This document shows positions 21,546-30,752 of a DNA stretch of 64,000 nt, one piece after another; within the stretch, counting starts at the first letter, position 1, and each line of letters opens with the position of its first letter. A program made the translations under genes and the position numbers. Source of the DNA: Effrenium voratum (Eukaryota > Sar > Dinophyceae > Suessiales > Symbiodiniaceae); the NCBI GenBank assembly GCA_963377175.1, contig CAUJNA010003502.1:496145-560144 (forward strand). Reading direction: 5' to 3'. The notes below the pieces were generated by a model. That model saw only the letters and a list, made by a program, of their open reading frames with translations, did not search any database and was not told the origin of the DNA.

Positions 21546-22668
21546 GTCATGTGTACCTATGTCGACCGAGGCCCCGACAGGAAAACCCAAAAGCACTACC
21601 AGGGAACCCTGGGTTTCGAAACCCCGCCAAGCTCAGCTTAAAGGGAAACCAAAAGCACAGCTTAGGACACCCCCGGCCGATTTTTTTCCCCGCGGATTCC
21701 GACGCATGGCTTCCCTTTGCGGAGGTCAGAGATCCTGACTCGAAGACCTGGGAGGAACGGCGTGTGGGCGTGTTTTTGCGGGTGGGCGGTGCTTTCTGGT
21801 ACGGGGGGGGGGTCAATTGGGGTGGCTCGTTTTGGCTTCCCTTTACATGGTTGTCGTTGGGAAACATTTTACATCTTTTCTTATTGTGGTTTAGTGAGAA
21901 ATCCCCACTTAACTGCTAATTATTATTTTTTTGCTCCCCTTCCAACGTCAAGCAAGTCTAAAAGCCACCCAAAGGGGTCCACCAGTTTGAGAACCCCCCC
22001 AAAAAAAATAGGGGTGTGTCCCTGTTTTTCATGATGGACCCCCCCCATATGGGTGTGTCCGATTTTTCAGGATGGACCGATTCCCCAGCTGTCCCTGATT
22101 TTTCAGGATGGACCAGCTGAAGCCCGCCTGGTTACGGCCATTTGTAGGTGTCTGGTGCGTTTTTCGGGCAGCTTCACACACCAAGCTGGGGGCTCTGATG
22201 TTCGAAGCTGCAGGCTGGGGGCGGGGATGGAGCCCGGCTGGATGTTCCGCAGCTTCCCCGAAGGAACAGGACCCATTTAGGAAAACGGCGGGGGCCGTCG
22301 GGATTCTATGGCCAACTGAGAACTGCATATGTCCATTCACCCGAATGTAAGGGTTTGCTAGAATGGTCCCAACCCAAATCCAACTTCGATCATTTGCATT
22401 TTCCCCGCTCAGTTCCCCGCTCGTCGGGCCGTCGGGGGGTTATGAATCAGGGGGTTTGGACACTCCTCCCCCCATTTCCTGACCATAGTCTGTCTTTCAC
22501 TCAAGTAGCTGCATGTCGAGGACGTCTGAAAAAAAACAAGGGCCCCCCCCCCATTTCCTGGACCACAATCTGTCGTTCACTCTTCTTTATGCCTCTTTAA
22601 GTAGCTGCATTTTTAGGAAATCCGGAAAAACACATATATATATATATATAGAACGGGGGGGGGGGAAG

Positions 22669-22770
22669 GAAGAACACCCGGCGAAGTCCGTCGAACAATT
22701 TGACCAGGAGAAGGACGTGGCCTACCTCATGGAGCTCCAAAAGAAGAAGGACGCGGCCGCCGGGCGCAAG
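22669..22770 (+). CDS. UBA-domain protein gene, exon 3
   Basis: Encodes 34 residues containing SVEQFDQEKDVAYLMELQKK, a strongly helical charged segment. The acceptor is GGGAAG|GAAGAA at 22668; other AGs within 8 nt are possible. The end at AAG|GAGCGG uses a GA donor, a class known in dinoflagellates. The exon is only 18 nt past a (TA)n run and poly-G tract. It sits 460 bp left of the MULE boundary, and the next host exon is 14.3 kb away. The joined protein reads GRK-EKFFASVDAKKL, in phase. Confidence 0.6.
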
Positions 22771-22857
22771 GAGCGGATCGACGGATGGATTTCGGGGGAA
22801 CAAAACTCGACGCCATCACGTGGCTAGCCATCCGGTTCAACGCTTTTGAGACCTGTG

Positions 22858-22938
22858 TTTAGTGGTTGGGTTTCCATTTGACCCACTAGAAGTAACAAAA
22901 AAACCAAACTTTTAGCAGCGGATCTGAGGGCAGCCCAG
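22858..22938. repeat. R2 dispersed repeat
   Basis: Shares TTTAGTGGTTGGGTTTCCAT, GACCCACTAGAAG, ACTTTTAGCAGCGGATCTGA and GGGCAGCC with 37266-37338 (and loosely 42325-42400). It contains a small inverted pair (TTTAGTGG and CCACTAAA in the better copies). Interestingly, R2 copies lie on both sides of the MULE insertion. Confidence 0.75.
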
Positions 22939-23233
22939 ATCGCGTACAGTACGTGACCCTTTTGCTTGGCTGCCTTCTTTATGCCTATTTGCTTGGTTCT
23001 TTGGACTTAAACTTGCTGGGAAACGGACAATTTTGTCCACTGGACCCACAAAGAAGTTGAGAACTTTTTGCAGAGAGCACCCAAGCCTTGCTTCAGGTGT
23101 TGGAAGTGGTGCTTGAAGATCTGCAGTGTGTTTGTTTGAGGCTGGTTCCTTTGGGTTTCCTAACCGAATTTCTCCGGCGGCATTCGTAAAGAATTCGGAG
23201 CACTGGGCCAGAAGGGGATTTATATCTTTTCTC

Positions 23234-23350
23234 AAAAATGCAGGGGGGGAAGAATGCAAATGGAAGCTTGGAGGGGTCACGGGGTCGTCTGTGCATTCAA
23301 TCCTGGTGTCGTCTGTGCATTCAATCCTGGGGTCGTTTGTGCATTCATTG
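23234..23350 (+). repeat. Left inverted/subterminal repeat of the MULE
   Basis: Starts AAAAATGCAGGGGGGG and continues with GGGGTCACGGGGTCGTCTGT and three tandem units of about 25 bp built on GTCGTCTGTGCATTCAATCC. In reverse complement it aligns with 36613-36767. Tandem subterminal motifs are common at ends of DNA transposons. Confidence 0.55.
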
Positions 23351-23754
23351 TTTTTTGGGCTCACAGGCATGATAATGGACTCGATGTGTGGTCACATGTG
23401 TCGTGATAAGTGTGCATGCTTCTTGGAACGTGTTCTTTGTCGGCGGTTAGCCAGAGGTCCACCCAATGTTCAAATGTCGTTTTGAGGAGAAACAACATGT
23501 CCGTGGCTCAAATCAAGCCAATAACTTGCTGCCCTGTGGACCATATCTGAAGGAAATCTTCACACTTGAACATGTGTGTTCTAATGGGATTCGGTGTGGT
23601 CAGTCAGTGGTGCCAGATGTCCCCTCCATCGACTTTACAGGTTCCAGAAGGAAATTATTCTGCCTGATGCCTTTAATGTTGACCCAGGGTTAATAAACCG
23701 ACTGAGATGTGATGGGCGCAGCTCGGCGATAGCTCTGTCCATGGATCCTCCATC

Positions 23755-24019
23755 ATGAAGCGACCTGCCGCCTTCAAGCGGCCATCCGCAGCCGCTGCGA
23801 CGGTGAAGTCCACGGTGAAGTCCACGGTGAAGTCCAAAAAAGACATCTACACGGTGAAGTCCACGGTCGCGCACGACGGCGACCCGTGGACGGAAAAGCA
23901 GGTGGTCAGCAAGATCTCCGCGTTTGCTTGTACAGAGGAGCAATACGTGCGTGTGTCCACGAGCAAGAGGAAGCGATCTAGTGGGACGATGGACTGGAAG
24001 TTTTGGTGTATGACGTGCA
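23755..24019 (+). CDS. MULE transposase, exon 1 (N-terminal basic region and Cys motif)
   Basis: Starts at ATG 23755 (ATCATGAAG). The first residues MKRPAAFKRPSAA are basic, then TVKSTVKSTVKSKK is a short repeat, then PWTEKQVVSKISAF and finally MDWKFWCMTC. A canonical donor GTAAGT at 24020 and acceptor CTCAG at 24063 give a 44 nt intron and an in-phase join to FHQGHAHILSYRFQQEFWQH. If instead the donor is not used, the frame reads CMTCSKCTWCGWAS up to a stop at 24183, a Cys-rich motif of its own. The N-terminal Cys motif would fit a DNA-binding zinc domain as in FLYWCH/WRKY-type MULE transposases; this part is inference. Confidence 0.5.
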
Positions 24020-24063
24020 GTAAGTGCACTTGGTGCGGCTGGGCATCGTATTTCCCATCTCAG

Positions 24064-24150
24064 AGATCGCTTTCCATCAGGGCCACGCCCACATCTTGTC
24101 ATACAGATTTCAGCAAGAGTTTTGGCAGCACTGGCGTGCATCTTGTTTTT
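24064..24150 (+). CDS. MULE transposase, probable exon 2
   Basis: In-phase continuation of exon 1 after the 44 nt intron. It encodes IAFHQGHAHILSYRFQQEFW, QHWRAS. The 3' boundary is not determined; the end given is approximate. The 900 bp that follow are repeat-rich and probably intronic. Confidence 0.4.
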
Positions 24151-24339
24151 TCCGCAGATGTTGTTTACACGCAGGGGTTCTGACGGTAAGAGTTAAGGCC
24201 GGCTTAGATCGAGGTTCGCGCTCAAATCGCTGGCCCTGTGCGCAGAAAGTTGTCTTCGCCGCGACTGACTCGCGCGAAATGGAGGCGTGGGCTGACGCGT
24301 GCGTCCCGTTATGGTGCCGTTCGCATTTTTTTTGCTGGC

Positions 24340-24680
24340 AGGAAACAGTTGGAAGGTTCGCGCTATGTTTTTTGAGGAAGCCTCGTGCCAAACGCTTTTT
24401 TTTTGAAGCAAAAATGCATTTTTTGCTGGCAGGGACGTGGGTACGCGCTGGTGCGTGTGAGGTTCGCGCTGTGTTTTTGATGAAGCCTCGCGCCAAAGGC
24501 GAAGCGCACTCCCGCAGCTCCGGCTACAAAATCACAAGTTTTAAGTACAAAAATAGTGCGCGAAGAGCTTTCAGAGAGCTCCGGCTGCAACGTCGCAAGT
24601 TTAAAGTACAAAAATAGTGCTCGAAGTCCATTCCCGCAGCTGCGGCTCTGGCTTGAAAATCGCATTTTTTTTTTACGAAA
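24340..24680. repeat. Internal direct repeats in a MULE intron
   Basis: Two pairs of direct repeats. GGTTCGCGCTATGTTTTTTG followed by AGGAAGCCTCGTGCC recurs as GGTTCGCGCTGTGTTTTTGA followed by TGAAGCCTCGCGCC. CTCCGGCTACAAAATCACAA followed by a TTTTAAGTACAAAAATAGTG segment recurs once. They look like two local duplications. Between about 24690 and 25072 I see nothing further. Confidence 0.7.
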
Positions 24681-25072
24681 AGTAGTCAAAGCACAGCGTT
24701 GCGCGCAAGAGAAGTTGACAGGATAGGTTGTTCGAAGCGCGATGCCAAGCTTGCTCATCAGAACTTGCAGAAGCTACGAAGGGACACTGATGTGTAGATT
24801 TACGCTTGCTTCTCATCTGCAGTGGGCGAGGTGTCAGGGTCTATTTAACGTCTTTCGACGCTTCCGGGCCACCCGTCGTCAAATTGAACCCAATACTAAT
24901 TATTTGGGGTCTCTTGCCGGGATAATTTTAACATGAATGCAGTTTCGTGTGTTCCCATCGCCAGTTACTGCAGCTGCACTTTCGGGAGGTCGCCTTCCTT
25001 GCATATGTTTATCGTTTCAGCTAGTTGGTTCGCCATCCTCAGTGTGAATTATTGCCGAGGACGCGCTCGCAG

Positions 25073-25180
25073 AAAGAAGCGCATGGGCTGACTGTGCCCA
25101 CGAAGAAATTGATCTGCGAGTATCTCTTGGCAAAGCAGAGTTTCCGCATTGAGCAGCTTCTCCAGGCCAACCGCACCCAT
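25073..25180 (+). CDS. MULE transposase, exon (36 codons)
   Basis: Encodes LTVPTKKLICEYLLAKQSFR and IEQLLQANRTH, in phase 0. The acceptor is CGCAG|AAA at 25072 and the donor is GT at 25181; the intron of 131 nt leads to 25312. Joined to the next exon it resembles the N-terminal region of MULE transposases upstream of the catalytic core: Lys-rich helices ending in a 'NFVKNxRKR' motif. Confidence 0.6.
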
Positions 25181-25311
25181 GTTTTTTTATTGTGTTGCTC
25201 AAAGCCGTTTGCAGCGGTTTGGGAGTGTGTTTGGTTGTGACAGCCTAACATCAGCTGGGTAAGAAGTAAAGCTGTTACAGTTGCAGTTTGTCCGCCGCCG
25301 CTTGTTTGCAG

Positions 25312-25419
25312 GAGATTGCCAAAAAGCGGACTCAGCCCAAAACCCCAGCAGAAGACGCAGTTGTGAACTTTGTCAAGAACATTCGAAAGCGCGACAAAGA
25401 GGCGCGCGTCGATCCATCA
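25312..25419 (+). CDS. MULE transposase, exon (36 codons)
   Basis: Encodes EIAKKRTQPKTPAEDAVVNF and VKNIRKRDKEARVDPS. The acceptor is TTGCAG|GAG, the donor GT at 25420 (GTAGTT), phase 0 at both ends. The reading frame stays open past the donor, so the 3' end could be further on. The phase-consistent join to 25893 favours the exon given. Confidence 0.6.
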
Positions 25420-25892
25420 GTAGTTCGGGCTGCGCGCAGTTGGTGTCGGCTCTTCTCCCTGGCTTTGTTCGATCTTGTGCTATCTGATTGCCTCACATAT
25501 GTGGTTGCTCATGCAGACCGGTGCATCGATCTGTGCGGGTTCAAGACTAACGTTGCGGCCATTGGGTCGCAGCAGAGAAACCAGAACTGCTGCTCATTTC
25601 CGCGTTGTTTTTTGCCCTCAAGGCTGAAAGGCCGTTCGTGGAGTCAGGATTGTTTGGCTTTCACCAAATTAGCAAGCGCAGCAAGTTTCAGACGAGTCGG
25701 GCTGGTTTTTTTTTGTTACTCAAGGCATTGATTGGTTTGTTTGAGAGGGTGCAAGGTTATTTGTGATGTTATCTCCATTTGGTAAGTTTGGAAAGTGTTC
25801 AACGGTAGTACCTTGTCAGGCTCATCGCTGGAGATGGATACAGTAGTACACTAGACTAGAGGGGCGGGTGGCCGCGTATGGCCTTGCGCCAG

Positions 25893-26094
25893 GTCAGAGC
25901 CGGTGCTAAATGGCTATCGCAAGGCTCTTGGAACCTTGAAGACTGGGAGCTTCTGGCTGATACGTCTCCGAAGCTGGAAGAGCACGGCGGCACGGACGAG
26001 CATGACCTGTGTCTAGTTGAAGCCCATCTTGACACCGAGTTGACGATATCATACACTTCGCCGCGGCTTCTGCGTGCCTCGTCTTCTGCCATTT
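25893..26094 (+). CDS. MULE transposase, exon before the catalytic core
   Basis: Starts after GCCAG at 25892 and ends with a GT donor (GTGTGT) at 26095, phase 1. It encodes WNLEDWELLADTSPKLEEHG and DLCLVEAHLDTELTISYTSP, then RLL. The pattern 'acidic run, H-x-D/G, f-x-ySS-x-x-LL' is typical of the region just before the first catalytic Asp in protist MULE transposases. The following 151 nt intron contains a (TA)n microsatellite. Confidence 0.6.
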
Positions 26095-26099
26095 GTGTG

Positions 26100-26186
26100 T
26101 AGACTGTGTACAAATCATGTATAAATATATATATATATATATTAATATATATATTTATATATATTTATATATATATATATATATTC
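26100..26186. repeat. (TA)n microsatellite
   Basis: TATATA repeats with TATTTATA interruptions, inside the short transposase intron. Confidence 0.9.
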
Positions 26187-26245
26187 TGGTTTGTGAGTTC
26201 GGGTTGACCGGTTGGCGAGCGGATCGGCATTTCTTTCTTGCTGAG

Positions 26246-26646
26246 GCCTGTGGTGGTCTCGAATGTGCAACAAGACATTTTTGAGAATCTCTGGCGACGG
26301 AGTCTTTCGAGTGGTGTTCGAGGGCCACATTTTGATATGCTTAGGGTTTCTGGCGAAATCTTGGTCTGCAGACAAATGCGACCGCGGAGAGGACAACTGG
26401 GCCACCAGCTTTCACGAAGTTATTTTCGCCATCGCAAAGACGGAGTCGCAGATATCATATACGCGAGTTATTGATGCGTTTGCCAAGGCGATGAAAATTT
26501 GCTGCGGCGTGGATGATGCTCTGGAGCGCGTTGGCCAATTTCATGTGGATTTGAGTGCGGCGGCAGCAGCGATGCACCAATCAGTGCTGCCTCACGCGCT
26601 CTTGGCTTTGGACTGGGCGCACTTTGTGGGCGCTGTGCGTCCAAAG
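26246..26646 (+). CDS. MULE transposase, catalytic core exon
   Basis: Acceptor CTGAG at 26245, donor GT at 26647 (AAG|GTGCAT), phase 0 at the end. Translation gives FLRISGDGVFRVVFEGHILI with the first catalytic Asp in S-G-D-G (codon 26296), matching the 'DGTF-like' strand of MULEs. Further on is FHVDLSAAAAAMHQSVLPHA with the second Asp, then LALDWAHFVGAV, whose D-W-A-H is the [C/D]-x-x-H signature of Mutator-like transposases. The order and spacing of motifs fit the DDE core. The third acidic residue should lie in the next exon. The (TA)n run in the upstream intron may hinder assembly. Confidence 0.75.
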
Positions 26647-27063
26647 GTGCATGCTTCACAGGCTGGGCTGGAGCCGTGGTCCTGATAATGTTCACCCCGT
26701 ATTTCCCCCCCCCCCCCCGACAAGGTCAACAAGGTCTAAAAAAGAGTCCATTTTTTACTTTCCTGGCCTGCCCCTCTATATAATGTGGCTCTGTCTCAGT
26801 TTGGATTCTAGTAGGACACAGCGGGGCTTTGTAGTGGAGAGAGCTGACTCATACCAAAAGGGCTTGCCTGGCAATTTGGCTTGAAATTTGATTCGTTGTT
26901 TTTTTTTGCGGCTTGGGGAAGGGGCCGTGACAAATGCACGAGGGGTTCGTTCATATTATTCAGGGGGGCAAGGCCCTTTGCGACCTTGAAACGACGTGCT
27001 TTGTGGCTACGTTTTTTGTCAAGCTGGCTAATCCCAAGCCGCAGTTTTCGCAAACTGTGGCAG

Positions 27064-27492
27064 GCTCAAGACGAGCGGTCAGTGGTCTGGCGGACTGGAG
27101 CATGGAAGACTGCAGAGAAGAACTTACGGGACAAGGGCCTTTTGCCACTGGTTCAGAAGGCTGTGTTGGCTTCCCGCCACTTGCCCAGGCCCGCTTTCAG
27201 TGAAATGTGGGATCGCATCTACCAGTGGATGGACGAGCGCGGAGAAGGTGCATGCAAAGAGAGCTTTCAGCGCTTTTACATGCACAAGGATAGCGAAGAC
27301 AAGTGGGCTGCTGGGTGGTGTGGCGCTTTGGCGGTGCCAGGAAGTTACTCGGGCACTCAAGCTCAAGAACGGTGGCATGGCAGTCGGCTGCGGCCTAGCC
27401 TGACGCACACCAGGATACCCGCTGGAGATGTTGTCTCTGCTTTGCAGCGGCTTTGCAAGAGCCGAGCGGCCCAGGCGAAGTACGGAGCCATT
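27064..27492 (+). CDS. MULE transposase, exon after the core (143 codons)
   Basis: Acceptor GGCAG|GCT at 27063, phase 0, and GT donor at 27493. It encodes VVWRTGAWKTAEKNLRDKGL, PAFSEMWDRIYQWMDERGEG, SFQRFYMHKDSEDKWAAGWC and SGTQAQERWHGSRLR. The 'W...Y-x4-D..W..GW' segment followed by 'S-x-x-Q-x-E-x-x-H-x-x-L' is the usual region around and after the third acidic residue of MULE transposases. A 40 nt GT-AG intron (27493-27532) would follow; if it is not an intron, the gene is broken here. Confidence 0.65.
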
Positions 27493-27532
27493 GTATGATA
27501 TCCCATCATGTCATTGGTCTAAGTATTTACAG

Positions 27533-28215
27533 CAGGAGGCCAAGAGGGCGCTCGCGCTCCCGGAGTTTTTCCGGAAGAGTGCGGGGGAGGATGGCACTGT
27601 TTCGTACATATTCCGGCAAGAGTACTCAGAAGATGCCATTGAGAAATTCAAGACGAAGGCCACTGCAGAGGCGATGGTCAAAGTGCGCTCTTTGTTGCTG
27701 GAAGGAGTGCTGCCTACTGGCGCAGGTGATCTGGCTGCGCTTTGCGACGAGGTCGCGCGGTGGGTGCTGGTGTGGGGCCAGAGGCCACACGGCGGTGGCG
27801 CCTTACTCCGGACCGGGCAATTGATCTGCTACCTGCTTCGCATCATCACGCTGTGTGTTTGAACTGCCACTGCTTCGCTGTGAACGGCACATGTCTCCAC
27901 TCTTACGCGGCGATGATGGACGCAGGGATCATCGGTCAGCAGGTTCCATGGTCGGAGCCGCACAGGGCTGGCCGCGGGAAGAAGAGGTCGGCCAGCTGCA
28001 GCGTGGTCCCGAGCCAAACGAAAGCCCGGCCCGAGTCCACTGCAACTTCTGGTAAGCTGAGCACTCTTGCGGCTGCAGCAGAGGACTTTGTGCAGCAGTG
28101 TGCAGTCAATATGCGAATCTGTCTGTTTAAGTTTGTCGTTGCCAGTTCCATGATTGGACGCCTCCCCGGCAAGTCCAGCGCAGTCAACGTGTTTCAGTCC
28201 GTCAAGGGTGTCTAA
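27533..28215 (+). CDS. MULE transposase, C-terminal exon with SWIM zinc finger (frameshifted)
   Basis: From 27533 the frame encodes QEAKRALALPEFFRKSAGED and DAIEKFKTKATAEAMVKVRS up to DLAALCDEVA. The coding signal then jumps to another frame between about 27752 and 27790, giving LTPDRAIDLLPASHHHAVCL and then NCHCFAVNGTCLHSYAAM. C-H-C-x6-C-L-H is a SWIM zinc finger (CxCxnCxH), usual at the C-terminus of MULE transposases. The one-base shift is not explained by a legal intron (the only candidate is 30 nt and keeps the frame), so this copy is probably inactive, or there is a sequence error. A GTAAG donor at 28052 could alternatively splice out the tail that ends at the 28215 stop. Confidence 0.65.
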
Positions 28216-28268
28216 CATTGGCGTGCGGCCACCGGGGCAAACACTATTGTTGTGTTTTTTATTTTCAA

Positions 28269-28745
28269 ATGACCGAGCCCGTGTGGTCAAGCGAGGACCC
28301 TAATCATCGCGCGCTGCGGCGCCTGCTGGAGAAGCATGGCCTGATGGCCTTCTTGAGTGCTTTCGTTGACAACGAGCTTTGGCCTAGCGAGCTCCGCGAG
28401 TGGCACCTCGGGGACTTGCATGGCATCCTGAAAACTGCCCCAGCTGCTAAGCTGCGTCAGCTTTTGCAAGACGTGCAAACTGTGCAAGCTGGCCAGGCGC
28501 GGTCTCAGAGTGCACTTCCACACACTTTTGCGTATTTTGGGCGAAGGGCCTCAGATGCCTGTTGTGATTTTGCGCGCGCGCAGGCCACTTCTAGGTCTGC
28601 GGGGGCGGCGGCTAGCGCAGCAGAGGCTTGCGCAGGGGCGGCGGAGGAAGGGCATGAATCGGAAGGGGCGCCTACTCGCTCTCAGGCAGACGTCGATCTA
28701 GCTGCCTGTCGCAAGGCCCCCTTTTCTTTCGGGCAAGTAGGGTAG
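28269..28745 (+). CDS. SAM-like helical protein, accessory ORF of the MULE
   Basis: 158 residues from ATG 28269. Residues about 10-70 (LRRLLEKHGLMAFLSAFVDN, then ELWPSELREWHLGDLHGILK, then AKLRQLLQDVQ) have the alternation of a SAM domain: five short helices with 'G-L-x-x-F/Y', 'L-x-x-L' and 'D-L' positions. The rest is Ala/Ser/Glu-rich low complexity ending in a stop. It follows the transposase by 50 bp on the same strand. SAM domains mediate protein-protein or RNA contacts; the assignment is by pattern only. Confidence 0.4.
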   Translation: MTEPVWSSEDPNHRALRRLLEKHGLMAFLSAFVDNELWPSELREWHLGDLHGILKTAPAAKLRQLLQDVQTVQAGQARSQSALPHTFAYFGRRASDACCDFARAQATSRSAGAAASAAEACAGAAEEGHESEGAPTRSQADVDLAACRKAPFSFGQVG

Positions 28746-28876
28746 TGCTGGACCTTGTTACTGCGTAGGGCTGCCACCCCTCTTTGAACTGTCAGGTAAG
28801 TTGGATGCTTTGTTTCGTGTGTTTGCAGTGTTCCCACAATGGATGCCGTATCTGATGTGTTGGCATTGGCCTGAAG

Positions 28877-29011
28877 ATGGATGCCTTATTCCCAAGCAGC
28901 ACTCCCTGCAAACGGTGCCAGCTCGAGTTTTTTAGGCTTCTCAGATATCTTGAAAACTATCAAGCGAGGTCCAACATTAAAACGTGTCTCAGGCCTATTC
29001 AGTCTGGTTGA
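28877..29011 (+). pseudogene. Short coding-like segment with C-x-x-C (possible exon)
   Basis: A 44-codon frame from ATG 28877 encoding MDALFPSSTPCKRCQLEFFR and LLRYLENYQAR. A second coding-like stretch follows at about 29026-29130 in another frame (APVERSDAAVEHSPWKGMGQ, KERLQALRQAYG) after a TCAG that could be an acceptor. Together they look like two exons of an unrecognised small gene or its remains. A GTAAGT at about 28797 and a TTTGCAG 30 nt later lie just upstream. Confidence 0.3.
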
Positions 29012-29360
29012 GCTGTCGATGCTCAGGCACCTGTGGAGCGTTCCGATGCGGCAGTGGAGCACTCACCTTGGAAGGGCATGGGGCAGAAAGAGCGTTTGCA
29101 AGCTCTGCGGCAAGCGTATGGTCGATGACAAGGCCAGGAGCGCACCTTTTGCAAAGCAAGGCAAAGACGTGCCGCAACAGGTTCCATGTGTTCAGTTGGA
29201 TCGAAGTTCTCAATGGCTTGCACGAGTGTCAAAAGCCGTGGCGCTTGCCAGCAGTGTGCTTGATGTGATGTGAGCTATTTTTTCCATGACAAGATGCTGT
29301 AGCTGAGCAGAATAGGAAATGGCGAGCTGCATCCTTGCTCGTCGCGTGACCTTTCGGGTT

Positions 29361-29637
29361 TAGGGGGAATAGAAGAGCTCAACCACATTTCTGCGTGCTC
29401 TGCTAGCCTCGTGCACGCGGAGCAAGCAGAAATGCATGGAATACTCACAATTACGGGGGGCCATTTACCTGGTGGGACACGGGGGAAGAGAAGAATTCAA
29501 CAACATTTCTGCCTGCTCTGCTAGCCTCGTGCACACGGAGCAAGCAGAAATGCATGGAATACTCACAATTACGGGGGGCCATTTACCTGGTGGGACACGA
29601 GGGAAGAGAAGAGCTCAACCACATTTCGTGAGCATTT
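29361..29637. repeat. 118 bp tandem repeat with hairpin, array 1
   Basis: Two full units and a partial third of about 118 bp. Each contains CATTTCTGC-G/C-TGCTC, a 19 nt spacer with CTAGCCTCGTGC, and GAGCAAGCAGAAATG, so each unit can form a hairpin with a 15 bp stem. The same unit is repeated at 33127-33562 in the same orientation, bracketing 29.6-33.1 kb. Confidence 0.85.
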
Positions 29638-29663
29638 GCTGCCCGAAGATTACTGCGGCGGCC

Positions 29664-30101
29664 ATGGCTGGGCCGCCACGTGAGCTAGTGCTAGCCCAGG
29701 CAGCCATGGCATTGGCCCTGGTCATTTTGCTGCGGCTGTCAGGCCTTCCCTACGAACCGGACAGGCTGCTGCGGCCGTGGTTCGGGGTGGCGCTGCGTTG
29801 CTGTGAGAACTTTTTGCGACAGATTTGCGCTGTGCTCAATGGGCGCTGCAGGGACCAGATACGTTTCGACTGCAGCGCTTTGGCTACGTGTGCGGGCACT
29901 TTGTGGAACCACTGGAGTGGCGCACACGCGCGAGTGTTGGCAGCCGGTCAGATGCCTTCTGCGCTTCGCTCCGCAATGCTATCCTGTAGCTTCTGCGTGC
30001 TGGGCCTGCCGTGGGCACGAATTCAGGCTGGCGAGTGCGTAGGGACTGGCGTTTTGTGGATCATGACGAAGACACTCATCGTGTTCGCAGTCGTAGGCTA
30101 G
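29664..30101 (+). CDS. Hydrophobic 145-residue protein, accessory ORF of the MULE
   Basis: Starts at ATG 29664 within GCGGCCATGGCTGG, a good eukaryotic start context, 27 bp after array 1. MAGPPRELVLAQAAMALALV followed by ILLRLSGLPYEPDRLL suggests an N-terminal membrane or signal-anchor helix at residues about 8-27. The rest has many Cys and a second hydrophobic segment near the C-terminus. It is not recognised. The +2 frame is also open over part of this stretch, so coding status is only moderately supported. Confidence 0.35.
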   Translation: MAGPPRELVLAQAAMALALVILLRLSGLPYEPDRLLRPWFGVALRCCENFLRQICAVLNGRCRDQIRFDCSALATCAGTLWNHWSGAHARVLAAGQMPSALRSAMLSCSFCVLGLPWARIQAGECVGTGVLWIMTKTLIVFAVVG

Positions 30102-30514
30102 CACGGTTTTGAACATGCGTGGGTTAGCCGGCGCTCGCTGGTCTTTTCAAGCTTGGACATGTTAACGCAGGCACTGGTGGTCCTGGAGAAGCTCATCCTG
30201 GTGCGTGCGCAATCATCGACGTAGAGGCGCGTCCAGGGTCGCTTGCAGCGCGCCCTAACTAACAGTGTGTCTGCAATTTCACTGGCAGGCAACATGCAAT
30301 GCCGGCGTGGTGGTGACGGTGCAGGACTGTCTTGTTTATTGTGAGCAGCCCCAATGCGTCGCTCTATGTCAAAACGCAGTCTTAAAAACGATGTGCCAGA
30401 CATGCTTGGGACACTAAGACAGAGGACTCAAAGAATGAACGGGGTTCCTCAAGCATAAAACAGGCCATATCCCTGAGCAGGGTAGGGTCAAGCACGTTCA
30501 ACCAAACCGCTTCC

Positions 30515-30557
<43 letters not shown>

Positions 30558-30752
30558 AAAAAAAAAGAGAGAGAGAGTTCGTTCTGAGTTTCCATCGAGA
30601 TTAACGATTGGAATCTAGTTCGACGATCGTATATGTTGTAGTGCTTGAGTTGGATGGCGTCCCTCATCCCCTGATTCCGGAAACTGTGGAAGCTTTGCAG
30701 CCATTTTTTGTCGGCAGTGCTTCTTATCAGACAGAACGAGTCACTCTTCGCC
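30102..30752. other. Intergenic stretch within the MULE
   Basis: No gene supported. It contains a GA microsatellite (about 30520-30582) and ends in the presumed 5' leader of the 374-residue ORF. Confidence 0.5.
30520..30582. repeat. (GA)n microsatellite
   Basis: GAGAGA run with an A-rich interruption (GAAAGAAAAAAAAAAG), about 170 bp upstream of the next ORF start. Confidence 0.95.

Larger units (their letters stand above)
18281..22668. other. Intron 2 of the UBA gene
   Basis: 4.4 kb with a GC donor and an AAG|G acceptor. It contains R1 copy 2 (18840-18959), an 18 bp minisatellite (20206-20381), M1 copy 5 (21445-21545), an R2 repeat (21291-21370), and a (TA)n run followed by a poly-G/A tract just before exon 3. 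No independent gene is supported. Confidence 0.55.
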
